Source of the DNA: Odobenus rosmarus divergens
Taxonomy: Eukaryota > Chordata > Mammalia > Carnivora > Odobenidae
Assembly (NCBI RefSeq): GCF_000321225.1
Contig: NW_004450402.1
Location: 2,971,798 to 3,035,797 of the forward strand
Length of the DNA: 64,000 nt
Direction: 5' to 3'
Under the pieces are notes generated by a model. That model was given only the letters and a program-made list of their open reading frames with translations. It was not told the origin of the DNA and searched no databases. Below are positions 32,796 to 43,584 of this stretch, piece after piece. Positions within the stretch are counted from its first letter, which is position 1, and each line of letters begins with the position of its first letter. Both the position numbers and the translations under genes were made by a program.

Positions 32796-33278
32796 GAGTT
32801 TGATTTCAGCTTGATGTTGACAAAGAGGAAGATGAGTACCAAAAAAAAAAAAAAAAAAGAATATGTAACTTTGGCTAAGAGAGAATATCTGTATTTACTC
32901 TTAAACTGTTTTTCCAAAACTGAAAATATGTAAAGATATTCCTTATGGAACCTAAAATCTGAGGAGAGGCTATGCTATTAGGCTGAAGCTTTATTTCCAA
33001 CTAACTGTGAGACTTCACACCAGTCATATAACTTTCTGAACCTTTATAACTTTCCTGACCTTTAAAGTAAATGTGTAATGGGGAGAATGAAAGATAAGAA
33101 AATGAGTGGAACACAGAAGAAACATGTGATGGGACAGCCCGGAGACAAGAACCTGCCTGAAACACCTGGAGCACTACAAAGCATTTTCAATGGTAGGAGC
33201 TAGAGGGGCAAGCAGCAATCATATTCTAAAGATTTTGGTGATATGTGTAGAGGTGGAAAAATAATTTTCCCTCTACCC
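32796..33278. other. Unassigned sequence
   Basis: No element recognised between the SINE and the LTR that starts at 33279. Confidence 0.4.
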
Positions 33279-34573
33279 TGTAAGGGGTAAGGGCAGGCTG
33301 CCCCAAGGTGGGTTACTTTGGCACGAAGATTATTTTGAGTTAAAAAGCAACCAGTTCCATCCACGTCGTTGCAAATGGCAAGATCTCATTCCTTTTGATG
33401 GCTGCATAATATTCCATTGTGTATATATACCACATCTTCTTATCCATTCATCTGTCGATGGACATCTTGGCTCTTTCCACAGTTTGGCTATTGTGGACAT
33501 TGCTGCTATAAACATTGGGGTGCACGTACCCCTTCGGATCCCTACATTTGTATCTGGAGGGGGTTATGCTGAGTGAAATAAGTCAGTCAGAGAAAGACAT
33601 GTATCATATGACCTCACTGATATGAGGAATTCTTAATCTCAGGAAACAAACTGAGGGTTGCTGGAGTGGTGGGGGGTGGGAGGGATTGGGTGGCTGGGTG
33701 ATAGACATCGGGCAGGGTATGTGCTATGGTGAGCACTGTGAATTGTACAAGACTGATGAATCACGGATCTGTACTTCTGAAACAAATAATGCAATATATG
33801 TTAAGAAAAAAAAAGAAGAAGAAGAGAGCAGGAGGGGAAGAATGAAGGGGAGTAAGTCGGAGGGGGAGACGAACCATTAGAGACGATGGACTCTGAAAAA
33901 CAAACTGAGGGTTCTAGAGGGGAGGGGGGTCGGGGGATGGGTTAGCGTGGTGATGGGTATTAAAGAGGGCACATTCTGTGTGGAGCACTGGGTGTTATGC
34001 ACAAACAATGAATCATGGAACACTGCATCAAAAACTAATGATGTAATGTATGGTGGTTAACAATAAAAAAATTATAAAAAAAAAAAAAAAAAAAAGCAAC
34101 CAAACCCAGTAGATTCAGGAAAAGCTCCCTACCTCCCCCTAAACTGCCTAAAAATAGTTTAGATAGAGAATTTGCTCCGGGAAGAGGGTTATCACCATAG
34201 ATAACTTCATTATACTATGAATTAGGTATAGTAGCCAGAGAGGAACCTAGCTAGATCTCTTTGATCAAAGTCCTCTATGTCCCATTGTTACTGAGTGGTG
34301 CAGCAAACATTTGTTTATCAAATATTTATTCTTTTTCATCTTTTTATGAATTACATTCCTTCTTTTTGAAGTCCCAGACCCCTATACCCTTCTCCATAGT
34401 TCAGGATGACATGTATACCTCTTTTTGCCCATTTTTGGAAATTTCCATGTCTGTGTGGATTTCTTGTATATAAGAAATTAAGTTTTATTTTCTCCTGTTA
34501 ATCTGTCTCATGTCAGCTGGATTCTTAGTCCAGCTAGAAGGACCTTGAAATGGACAGGAAATTCTTGCTAACA
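33279..34573 (+). repeat. 5' LTR of a decayed class I-like ERV, split by an L1
   Basis: It starts TGTAAGG like the LTR at 38451. Shared stretches include 'cactttggca/ttactttggca', 'tattttgagttaaaa', 'agattcaggaaaagctc', 'ctgtctcatgtca' and 'ttcttagtccagctagaagg'. The L1 at 33354-34090 interrupts it. Without the L1 it is about 540 bp, longer than the 3' LTR. Right end placed near CA at 34573, with an uncertainty of some bases. Confidence 0.75.
33354..34090 (+). mobile_element. 5'-truncated, 5'-inverted L1 insertion (twin-priming type)
   Basis: The left segment, about 33354-33555, is antisense ORF2 end (minus-strand reading contains DEWIRRCG and CHLQRRGW). The right segment, about 33556-34090, is sense 3' UTR ending in poly-A. 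The two meet without visible loss at the 'ctggaggg' point of ORF2. TSD 'aaaaagcaacca' (33342-33353 and 34091-34102), 12 bp, partly overlapping the A tail. The 3' UTR has two related blocks, each with an 'acaaactgagggtt' start, and the ending form that points to an arctoid carnivore. Confidence 0.9.
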
Positions 34574-35948
34574 GTTGGTGTAGCTGGTGGCAAGATACTT
34601 TAACCTGTTGGACGTCATTCACCCCAGACACTGCTGTAGCTGAGAGATATCTGACAAACAGTTGGCAGAAGGTAAGATTTCTTATTATGTCAGTCTCCTG
34701 GAATCTCTATCTGTGGAATCTTATGGAGAGTCGTAGTGTCCTTTTTCTCTCTTTCTAAATTTAGATTAGCAGGAGAAAATGTTTTTGGAATCAGTTCCTT
34801 GGGCTTAGTGATTCTTTGGTTGAAATTGGTAGAGTACTCTCCGGTTATTGATCCATTTCCTCCCAGGAATGGTCTTTGTTTTTTTTGTGTGTGTCTTTTA
34901 TGTCTTATGTCATAAAAAGGATAGAATGCAGGCATAGGCCTATAATCCTGCTGTTGGAGCCGGCCCCAGAGGCTGGTAAAATCACAATTCTCATCAGACC
35001 AGAGTCTGTTTAGACAAATTTTGCTATGGCTTACAGATTGTTGCTGAGGGACATCTTAGGAGCCAAAGCTGCAAAATTGGTGGGCATGGGTTGAACACTT
35101 AAAAGCTGTTAGAGCACTTGCCACCTTAAGAAAACTCTCATGTTAGGATAAGTTGGTCATGGAATGGGTTAGATCAACACTAGACCAAACTCAAGAAAAC
35201 TTCCTTGCAATGAAGAACACTGTAAAACAACACATAACTCTGTGACACATTATGAGTTTGGCTCCAGGAGATCCAAGGCTTAACTAAAGCTGTTAAAGTG
35301 CATATATTTTTCCTTTGGTCTTGTTCTGTGTCCTAAGAGCTTGGCTCTGTGACTGGTGAGAATATTCACTTTGGTCTCCACCATCTGGAGGTGCACTTAC
35401 TGGGGTGCACCTTGGTGGCCAGTTAAATAGACTGGGGATCTGAGTTTCTTTCTCTCTCCAGTTGTGCAACTCACAGGGGTGTTTGCCACAAGAGATTCCA
35501 GCCCATAGGAGCCTTTGTTGTCTCACTCTTTGTTGCTTGTTAGTGCTGGAAAGTCCCATTCCCGAAATGCCTGCCCGGTGTCACAGGTTAGGGTGGGTCA
35601 GTGACTGGAGGTGTTTCACGATTTCATGGGAGACTGAAGACACTGTTTTCACTACGGCATCCTTACTTGCTGTGCAACGAAGGTTTTTGCTTACTTAGAT
35701 TAATTTTGGGAGTAAACTTTGGATCATGGGGGCTACATCATCTCTGCCCTCTCTGGATGCCTCTTGCATCTTTGGTTAAGCCATTAAAAGGCTTATTGGT
35801 TTGAGTTGCTATTAATAGATTCTACTCATCAATGACTAGGTGATGGATCCTTTAAATTGGCTATGTTTTAAAAAAATTATATATTTTATGGAGAGTTTTC
35901 AATGGTCTTATTAGCATAATAGGTAGCCTTAGGGACTCCCTTGACAAT

Positions 35949-36140
35949 TTTTTTTTTAAAGATTTTATTTATTTATTTGACAGGTAGAGAGCACAGTAGG
36001 CAGAGAGGCAGGCAGAGGGAGAGGGAGAAGCAGACTCTCCACTGACCAGGGAGCCCGACATGGGGCTTGATCCCAGGACCCTGGGATCATGACCTGAGCT
36101 GAAGGCAGCCGCTTAACCGACTGAGCCACCCAGGCGCCCC
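35949..36140 (-). repeat. Can-SINE inside ERV
   Basis: Reverse SINE with an imperfect TSD, 'cttgacaattt' near 35939-35949 and 'ctcgacaaatt' near 36144-36154. Confidence 0.93.
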
Positions 36141-36235
36141 TTCCTCGACAAATTAAAAGAACAAAAATCAGACTTCAGATTTAAATATAAATGTCTGCAC
36201 CCAGTGTAAATTCCCCTTCTTTAAAATCCAGCCTT

Positions 36236-36429
36236 GGGGCGGTAGTTCAGTTGGTTAAGTGTCTGCCTTCAGCTCGAGTCTTGATCCTAGGGTTCTGGGA
36301 TCGAGCCCCTCATCAGGCTCCCCGCTCTGCGAGGAGCCTACTTCTCCCTCTCCCTCTGCCCACTGCTTCCCCTGCTTGTGTTCTCTGTCTCTCTGTCAAG
36401 TAAATAAATAAAATCTTAAAAAAAAAGAA
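36236..36429 (+). repeat. Can-SINE inside ERV, 15-bp TSD
   Basis: Forward SINE whose first bases are altered ('ggggcggtagttcagttggt': the usual 'cctgggtggc' is shortened). Perfect TSD 'ttaaaatccagcctt' at 36221-36235 and 36430-36444. Confidence 0.96.
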
Positions 36430-38450
36430 TTAAAATCCAGCCTTATCTACCTGTTTTAACTTTTCTTCCCCTACAAGATTTAGAAGGAGCACTCCAGCCT
36501 AATCTCTATGTTTGAAGAATACAGGTTGTTCCTGTATTCTTGTTCCTGGCTGGAAGCCAGGAAATGAATTTAACAAAAGCATCTGACACTGGCATTAAGG
36601 CTCACTTTACCCCTATCTCCCAGGGCTCTGTAATCAGGCCCTGCCAGCCTCAGGCATTCCTATGCAATGTCCTTTGCTGGTGTATCCTAGATCCCCCGCT
36701 GTATCTCCTGTGCAGTCGCAGATCTTTTAAAATTATAAAACCCTTTTACCTCTACTTTCAAAAGATCTTACTAAATTTAGAGAGTAATGGAAAAGATTAT
36801 TTGACTATATTCACAACTTCCCCTTCATAGAGGAAACAGAGGACCAAAATTTCTCTTAGGCCTTCTTACAAATGATCTGCAAAAGCGTAATATTCAGGGG
36901 CTAATAGAAGCCAAGGTTAAAATAGTGCACCCAGAACAAAGGCTTTTATTAAAATTCTTCACACAGACTTTACAAAGATAAATCTTTTGAGTCGCACTTT
37001 AGTTAAAAGCTCTCTCATATACAATAAAGAGTGAATTTAGTTTAAAAAGGAACAGAGCCAATTCCTTCATATTGAGGCTGCAATTCCAGTTATTCGGGGA
37101 ATTAGAAACAACTGACTTTGCCTTACAAATTTCTACAAAACCAAAAATGCACCTCTAGAAACAAGTCAAAGCCTACACATTTTTACCAATCCCCAAAACT
37201 TGCCTATTCCTCTCAAAATGTTTGTAGGTATTATAAAAGATCAAGATATTGGAATAAAATTGTCCTATACTTGCAAAAAAAAAAAAAAAAGATTTTACAT
37301 TATTCTTCTGTCCCTTGAAATTATAAATCTTGTCTTTAAAATGTAAACATAGTCCATAATCTCCTGAAACTGAAGGGAAAAAAAGGAGGTGGGGGGGGAA
37401 AGAGGCCTTTTAAAAATACAAATTGCTAAAAAATCTCTTGTGCTCAGACTCTAGCACCTCCAAGAGATAGATAGGCTCTAAATATCCACCTTGGAGAACA
37501 CCTCAGATACTCCATCTGTGCCTTTATGATGTAAATTTTCTACCCTAGCATAGCTGGGACCTAGGAGCCATTTTTTGAAATGCAAATTTTAGGGAGAAGT
37601 GTTTCATTAGGGGGAAAAAAAGGGTCTTTGGAAATTGGACCTTTAATATCCTCTCCACAAATATTAGTAAAACCAGTATAAGATTGTGATTGCATCTTGT
37701 TTGTGTATTTGTATGTGTGTCCAGATAGGCTCTACATGTGAAATATTTTCTCTGTATCTGGCATTGCTAAAATTAATTTGTAAAAGAGTTCTGCTTAATT
37801 GGTTTGAAGACAAGCACTTGTAAAACTCAGAAAGATAGAAACTAACCTAAATGTTTTTCAAGTTCATATGATCAAGGGAGAATGTTCAGTATTAAAGCTA
37901 ATTTAAGGTTTTTGGTTTAATTAAAATAGATATGTCTTTAGAGTTTTTTCTTTTATTACTTTTATTCTGCTTATATTACTAAAAGTCAAATAAGTTCATG
38001 TTATTTCTTTATAAAATTTGTCAGAAAAAAATAATGATTGACTTTGTCTAATGCCTCACGAAGTTTTACAGATAGTCTAAACATAATTGTAAATTAAATA
38101 GACATTTAATAAGATAAAAAGTTTTGTAGGCAAACCTTTACATAGTTTCCAAAATCTTTGGTAACCTGCACTTTAAAGTTTTGCTAACTTAAATGATGAA
38201 TAAAGTTATATTCATTAAATATATAGATCATTTTCAAATAAGATAAAGTAATGAAACATTAGGTATTGAACATAGATTTATCTACTTTTATTACAAAGAA
38301 ACTAAAGATAAATTTGTGTCTGTTAGTAAACATGTCTTATGTTTTATTGAAAAGATCATACTATGAAAAAGCACATTTCTAGAAATTGTGAAAAATATTC
38401 ATAAATTTGCCAATCTAAAGAATTCTGGTGTGAGAGTTCACAATTGGTTA

Positions 38451-38900
38451 TGTAAGGCCACCCCAAAGGGCAGGCCATCCCAAGATGGGTCACTTTGGCA
38501 TGAACATTATTTTGAGTTAAAAGCAATCAAAACCCAGAAGATTCAGGAAAAGCTCTTTACGTCCCCCTCAACTGCCTGCTTGTACCAGGAAGAGAGCTAT
38601 TAACAGAGATTCCTCTTTACCTGGGAAACTTTATCTGCATAATAGGGCAACTTTTGTTTTCTACACATCTCCTCTTGCCTTCCTGGTGATGGTCCTTCTC
38701 CCGCCTCTGCATCCTCAGACCCCTACCCTTCTCCTTAGCTCATATAAGCTTCATATTGCTTCACTGTCTTTGGACTTTCATGTCTGTTGTGGATTCCCTG
38801 TACATACAAAATTAAATTTGATTTCCTTCTATTAGTCTGTCTCATGTCAATTTGATTCTTAGTCCAGCTAGAAGGACCTTGAAGGGGACAGGAAATTCTT
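38451..38900 (+). repeat. 3' LTR of the decayed ERV
   Basis: It starts TGTAAGG and matches the LTR at 33279-34573 in pieces to 'ggacaggaaattctt'. About 450 bp, shorter than the 5' copy by deletion in the middle. 'catacaaaattaaatttgat' takes the place of the 5' copy's 'gaaattaagttttattt'. The two LTRs differ a lot, so the insertion is old. Confidence 0.7.
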
Positions 38901-39060
38901 TTGCCCTTCCTTTCCTCATAAAAACCCCTTGCTTTTACCCTATAACTGGGACACAACTTGGGTTAATCCCTGTATCTTTGTTCCCTACATTGCAATTCTT
39001 TGACTGCAAATAAACACTTGTTTGCCTCATTGTGGCTCTTTATGATGTAGTTTTTGAATA
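38901..39060 (+). repeat. Possible R-U5 end of another LTR
   Basis: 'ctcataaaaaccccttgctt' followed about 100 bases later by 'gcaaataaacacttgtttgc' has the spacing and style of a TATA box and poly-A signal in a class I LTR. The 5' part would be missing. Family unknown. Confidence 0.35.
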
Positions 39061-39065
39061 GAGGT

Positions 39066-39890
39066 AAGGTTCAGTGGGGTGAGGTCCAGAGCCGATGACC
39101 AAGAAAGAATTCTTGAGATGTCTTTGGTGGTTTTTATAAAAGCACGGGGCAGAACCCGTGGGCAGAAAGAGCTGCTGCACGCAGTTGTGAGGGGTGACTG
39201 ATTATGTACTATGGGGTTGGGGGAGGTAAGGAAAAAGGGAGGTTTTCAAAACAACTTTCATATGCTAAAGAGGACCTACGAGATACTGGAGGCCTTGCCA
39301 TTGTCAGGTTAAGGTTGTTTTTCCCCTCTAGTAAGGCATTAACATTAAGACAGTTGTGAGCTTCCTTGTGGAAGTTAGGTTATCGATAAGAATACTTTTT
39401 TTCTTGGGGCACCTGGGTGGCTCAGTCAGTTAAGCATCTGCCTTTGGCTCAGGTCATGATCCTAGGGTCCTCAGCTTGGGTCAGGATCCGAGGGTCCTGG
39501 GATCGAGCCCCACATCGGGCTCTCTGCTTGGCGGGGAGTCTGTTTCTCCCTCTGCCCCTCACCCCACTTGTGCTCTCTCTCACTTTCTCTGTCTCTCTCT
39601 CAAATAAATAAATAAAATGTTTAAAAAAAAAAGAATACTTTTTTTCTTGTAAGTCACTAAGACTTTGGTAAACTGAGGGAGACTCCTGTCTTGCAGGACC
39701 GTGATCTCTATAAGTTAACCATTTGTTTTTCCCTTCCCTTAGTTTTAGGGCTGGCAGGAGTGCCTGAAGAATGTCACACATATACCAGCTTGGGGGGAAG
39801 GTGTTTGTGGGGTGTCAGCTCACGTTTTGTCCGCACTTTGCCTTCTGCTCCCTCATCATTTATTTTCAGGTTAAATAGTCCATGCAGGAG
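39066..39890 (-). repeat. Class I ERV LTR (antisense), split by a SINE
   Basis: Antisense LTR phrases 'gaaagaattcttgagatgtc', 'acccgtgggcagaaagagct', 'tgaggggtgactgattatgt' and 'accagcttggggggaaggtg' are familiar from carnivoran ERV1 LTRs. It is opposite in orientation to the ERV at 33279-38900. The exact ends are not fixed. Confidence 0.65.
39407..39630 (+). repeat. Can-SINE with internal duplication, 19-bp TSD
   Basis: Forward SINE. Perfect 19-bp TSD 'aagaatactttttttcttg' at 39388-39406 and 39631-39649. About 25-30 bases around 'ggtca(t/g)gatcc.agggtcct' occur twice in tandem (39459-39500), making this copy longer than its neighbours. Confidence 0.96.
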
Positions 39891-39899
39891 GCTGAGTAC

Positions 39900-40035
39900 A
39901 CCATATCAGAGCCATTGGAAGAAAACTAGGAGAAGGTGGAGTCACAGATGCTAAGAAAATGGTATCAAGAAACTTGGAGTGACCAATGGTATCCAGTGCC
40001 ACAGGAAAATCAATTAAGATGAGAGATTATCTTTT
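39900..40035 (-). repeat. L2 LINE ORF2 fragment (antisense)
   Basis: 'gaaaactaggagaaggtgga' and 'caggaaaatcaattaagatg' follow the reverse complement of L2 reverse transcriptase. Short and diverged. Confidence 0.55.
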
Positions 40036-40177
40036 GAGGTGGAGAAGGCTTACATTTTAATTGAAGCATGGTGTTGTTACTGAACTTGAACCTGCCCATG
40101 TACCCAATGCTCAGTAAGCCAGTGTCTGAGACACCGGTTTTGAAACAAACAAAGCTTTGTTATCAGAAAGGCAGCCC

Positions 40178-40361
40178 TGGGAGCCTGAGTGGCTCAGCTG
40201 GTTAGGCATCCGCCTTCAGCTCAGGTCATGGTCTCAGGGTCCTGGCATTGAGTCCCGTATGAGGCTCCCTGCTCAGCAGGGAGTCTGCTTCTCCCCCTCC
40301 CTCTGTGCTCTCTTTCTCTCTCTCTCTCTCTCTCAAGTAAATGAATAAAAAATCTTAAAAA
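40178..40361 (+). repeat. Can-SINE, 13-bp TSD
   Basis: Forward SINE. Perfect TSD 'agaaaggcagccc' at 40165-40177 and 40362-40374. The CT tract is nearly pure (CT)n at 40311-40334. Confidence 0.96.
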
Positions 40362-40374
40362 AGAAAGGCAGCCC

Positions 40375-40709
40375 AGCAAGAAGGCAGGGGATTATTCCCA
40401 AAGCTGCCTTGCTTGTGTTGAGCCTAGGGACAGCTTATATATGTTTGGGGAAGGAAATGAATACCTGAGAAGAGGGTGAAATGTTTCTTGAAACTTTCAG
40501 GGAGGGTGCCTTGAAGCAGTTTGGAGGTACGCATTCTTCCAGACAATGAGGTGCCATTTGGGACCTGGTACAATCAGGTATGTCAGATAGTTTTAAGACA
40601 AATGTTACTGTTTGGTCCCCATTAGGTTTCTGCAATCAGTGGGTGAGTGGGGAGCTGGAGTGGAAAAGGCAAAGTTAATGATTAATAAGATGTGCATAAA
40701 ACTGATTAA
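40375..40709. other. Unassigned, possibly antisense LTR
   Basis: No family recognised. The stretch before the SINE at 40178 ('caaacaaagctttgttatca') and this one look continuous and could be an unclassified LTR. Confidence 0.3.
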
Positions 40710-40901
40710 GGGGGCACCTGGGTGGCTCAGTCGTTAAGCGTCTGCCTTCGGCTCAGGTCATGATCCCGGGGTCCTGGGATCAAGCCCCACGTTGGGCTCC
40801 CTGCTCAGCGGGAAGCCTGCTTCTCCCTCTCCCACTTCTCTTGTGTTCTCTCTCTCGCTGTGTCTCTCTCTGTCAAATAAATAAATAAAATCTTAAAAAA
40901 A
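40710..40901 (+). repeat. Can-SINE (SINEC type)
   Basis: Forward SINE close to the young type ('ggggcacctgggtggctcag ... tcccggggtcctgggatcaa'). No clear TSD. Confidence 0.93.
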
Positions 40902-41286
40902 GAAACCCTGTAGTTAAGTAGGGAACAAAACAGAACACGGAGCGAAGTTAGTGTAATTAATACAATTGTGGTTCTACTTATGCTTTGAAAACAGGTCCAG
41001 GAACCAAGCGTCTGGCCTTACCTCCTGCTTACTACATTCTTCAATCTGGTCTAGTTGGTCTAGTGGAAATTTCTACATGTTTACTTTGTGCCTTCAGATA
41101 CTCAAAGTTCACATGCAGCTGCGTATTTAGATCTATTAATTATCTTTGTGGTATTTGGTAGCCAGCAGGATGACTGGGCTGATTCTCCAAAAGGTCACCC
41201 ACTCTAAAGCAAAGTTGGTCTGATGATAAGCCCGGTCCTCTCCCTCAGAGGTAATAGAAAATATGTACAGATCTTCCTCAACTTAC
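40902..41286. other. Unassigned sequence
   Basis: No recognised repeat or exon. Confidence 0.4.
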
Positions 41287-41942
41287 TGTTATTGATCTAT
41301 CATAGCTGCTAACTCAGGACATGAATAGGGAAGCCCTGGCCAACTGCTGTGGCCAGCCTGCTCAGTCCCAGGGAATCCTCAGGGGGCTGGAAGAATCAAA
41401 AGCAGAGCTCCTGGCTGGGTTTGCCAACACTATTGCTGAAAAAACTCGAATAAACTAACTGGTCACAAGAGAAGCCCAAACACGCGAGAGACTGGGGTAT
41501 GGAAAAGAGGAAGGGAGAAATTTACTTCAGGTGCTGGCAGCTGGCTTAGGTGGCACGCTCAAGCCTAACAATCAACTTTTCTGCCTGCAAGGTGGACACC
41601 TTGAGTTTTATAGGGAGAGGTTCCGGGGGGCAGGGGTGGCGTGGAGCTCATGCAAGAGAGCCGGGAAGGAGCCAGTGAACATGGGTGGGGGTCGAGATGT
41701 GTTTAGCATGTAATCATGGGCAGGAAAAGGCATGTGGTCTTCTAGGCATTCTCTTGCTATCAGGGCTTTTCTGGCTTGGCTATTGGAATGTTCCAGTCAT
41801 TGCAAAACATTTTCATTAATGTCAAGAAAGTGCCATAAGAAATAAGAACAATGGGTTTCAGTTAGAGCATGAGTTAAGTCGTCTTGTCTATTTCTGATTT
41901 TAACTGTTGGTGTCTATAGTTGAGCAAGAGGGCTCACTGACC
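41287..41942 (-). repeat. Solo LTR of the class I ERV family, copy 3 (reverse)
   Basis: Reverse complement of the LTR at 25669-26296 and 28147-28780: for example 'tggctgggtttgccaacact', 'gaggaagggagaaatttact', 'gaatgttccagtcattgcaa', 'gttagagcatgagttaagtc'. About 656 bp. Flanks 'ttac' (41283-41286) and 'ttat' (41943-41946) could be a decayed 4-bp TSD. It lies against the left edge of a Tigger-type element. Confidence 0.75.
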
Positions 41943-42432
41943 TTATGATAGGGTTCTGTTCTGATAAACCCATTGTAAGTTGAAAATATTGTTAAGTTGA
42001 AAATGCATTTAATACCCCAGCCTACCAAAATCATAGCTTAGCCTACCCTACTTTAAATGTGCTCAGAACACTTACATTGGTTTACAGTTGGGCAAAATCA
42101 TCTCACACAAAGCCTCTTATATACTAAAGTTGTGAATATCTCATGTAATTTATTGAATACCGTACTGAAAGTGAAAAACAGAATGGCCATATGGATACAG
42201 GATGGTCTAAGTATATTGGTTGTTCACCCTCATGATTGCATGGCTGACTGAGCGCTGTGGCTGGGTGCTTGCTGCCCAGCATCACGAGAATATCATACTG
42301 CATGTTTAGCCTGAGAAAAGATCAAAACTTAGAATTTGAAATACAGTTTCTACTGAATGTGTATTGCTTTTGCACCAATGTAAAGTTGAAAAGTTGTAAA
42401 AAGGCAAATGATTGTTAATTCAGGGACTGTCT
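41943..42432. mobile_element. Tigger-type (Tc1/mariner superfamily) DNA transposon, non-autonomous
   Basis: 'aacccattgtaagttgaaaa', 'gtgctcagaacacttacatt', 'catgtaatttattgaatacc' and 'tctactgaatgtgtattgct' are familiar from a mammalian Tigger-type family. The two ends give inverted stretches built on 'gtaagttgaaaa'/'taaagttgaaaa'. No transposase frame. Confidence 0.7.
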
Positions 42433-42443
42433 ATATATTGGTC

Positions 42444-43223
42444 TCTGCCCCTAGTTCCTGGCACAGAGCTCCTAAAACCCTTGTAATTTCCTAAATGATA
42501 AGAGCACTTGAAGCATCTTTGTTCCACTGAGCTCCTAAGTCCCTTGGAATTTCCTGGGTGTCTTTTGATAGGAGTATCTTTTGTTCTAAGAGGTGACTCT
42601 TGGTAGGCTCCTGGCTGGTAGTATGTCACTAGAAAAACCAAGACATGATTAGAAGCTTGGAACTTTTAGCCCCACCCCCCATTCTCTGGAGAGGGGTTGG
42701 AAATTGAGTTATTGATCCAGTATGCCTAAGTGATGAAGTCTCCGTAAACATCCCCCAAGTTTGGGGTTCAGGGAGCTTCTGGGTTGAGGAACACAGGGAG
42801 TTTTGGGGAGAGTGGTGTGTTGCAAGAGAGCATGTAAGCTCTGTGCTCCTTCCCACATACCTTGTCCTGCGCATCTCTTCCATCTTGCTGTTTCTGAGTT
42901 CTATCCTCTTATAATAAACTAGTAATCTAGTTAGTAAACTTTTTCCTCAGTTCTGTGAGCCACTTTAATTGAATTGTGAGCAAATTAATTGAACTTGAGG
43001 AGGAGGTCGTGGGAACCTCTGATACATAGCAAGTTGGTCAGAAGAATAGGTCACAACGTGGACTAGTCATTGGCATCCGAAGTGGGGGGCAGTCCTGTAG
43101 GACTAAATCCTTAACTTGTAGGATCTGATGCTATCTCCAAGTAGATAGTGTCAGAATTAAGTTGTAGGATACCCAGCGGGTGTCACAGAGAATTGCTTGA
43201 TGTGGGACACACCCCCACACATC
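42444..43223 (+). repeat. ERVL-like LTR ending at a Leu-type primer-binding site
   Basis: LTR with 'tgcccctagttcctggcaca' start, 'ttataataaactagtaatct' poly-A signal (about 42910), and 'aggtcgtgggaacctctgat' after it. At 43224-43236 'tggtgtcagagtg' resembles the tRNA-Leu primer-binding site of ERVL elements, which places the LTR end just before. No gag or pol follows (a SINE begins at 43372). Confidence 0.6.
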
Positions 43224-43236
43224 TGGTGTCAGAGTG
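43224..43236 (+). other. Possible tRNA-Leu primer-binding site of ERVL
   Basis: 'tggtgtcagagtg' matches the usual start TGGTGTCAGAAGTG apart from one lost A. It is in the right place after the LTR-like sequence. A motif call, not proof. Confidence 0.45.
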
Positions 43237-43371
43237 TTTTGAATGTGGTAATAGTGTCAGAATAAAGAAGAGACTCCTAGGAGGAAGAGTAAGGTTATTT
43301 TTTTGTTGTTGTTGTTTTTTGTTTGTTTGTTTTTACAGAGGCTTTGTCAAACTTTCAATTGCTGCATTCTT

Positions 43372-43568
43372 TTTTTTTTTTAAAGATTTTATTTATTTAT
43401 TTGAGAGAGAGAGAGAGTGATAGCGAGAAAGAGCACAAGCAGGGGAGAGAGGGAGAGGCAGGCTCCCTGCTGAGCAGGGAGCCAGACATGGGGCTCAATC
43501 CCAGGACCCTGAGATCATGACCTGAGCTGAAGGCAGATGCTTAACCGGCTGAGCCACCCAGGCGTCCC
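43372..43568 (-). repeat. Can-SINE (SINEC type)
   Basis: Reverse SINE. 16-bp TSD with one mismatch, 'caattgctgcattctt' (43356-43371) and 'cagttgctgcattctt' (43569-43584). Confidence 0.96.
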
Positions 43569-43584
43569 CAGTTGCTGCATTCTT

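Larger units (their letters stand above)
34574..38450 (+). pseudogene. Internal region of the decayed ERV; gag trace only
   Basis: About 3.9 kb between the two LTRs, including two SINEs. Only weak coding traces remain. Around 37200-37265 the plus-strand reading resembles a retroviral nucleocapsid zinc knuckle in which second cysteine and other key residues are replaced, and an A run at about 37276-37291 follows. I see no recognisable protease, polymerase or envelope. A short 'agaaggtaagat' near 34667-34678 could be an old splice donor. The region is too short and broken to make virus proteins. Confidence 0.5.

Noticed and set aside
39449..39781. The 110-codon minus-strand frame as a gene
   Set aside because: Mostly the reverse of a Can-SINE and part of an LTR.
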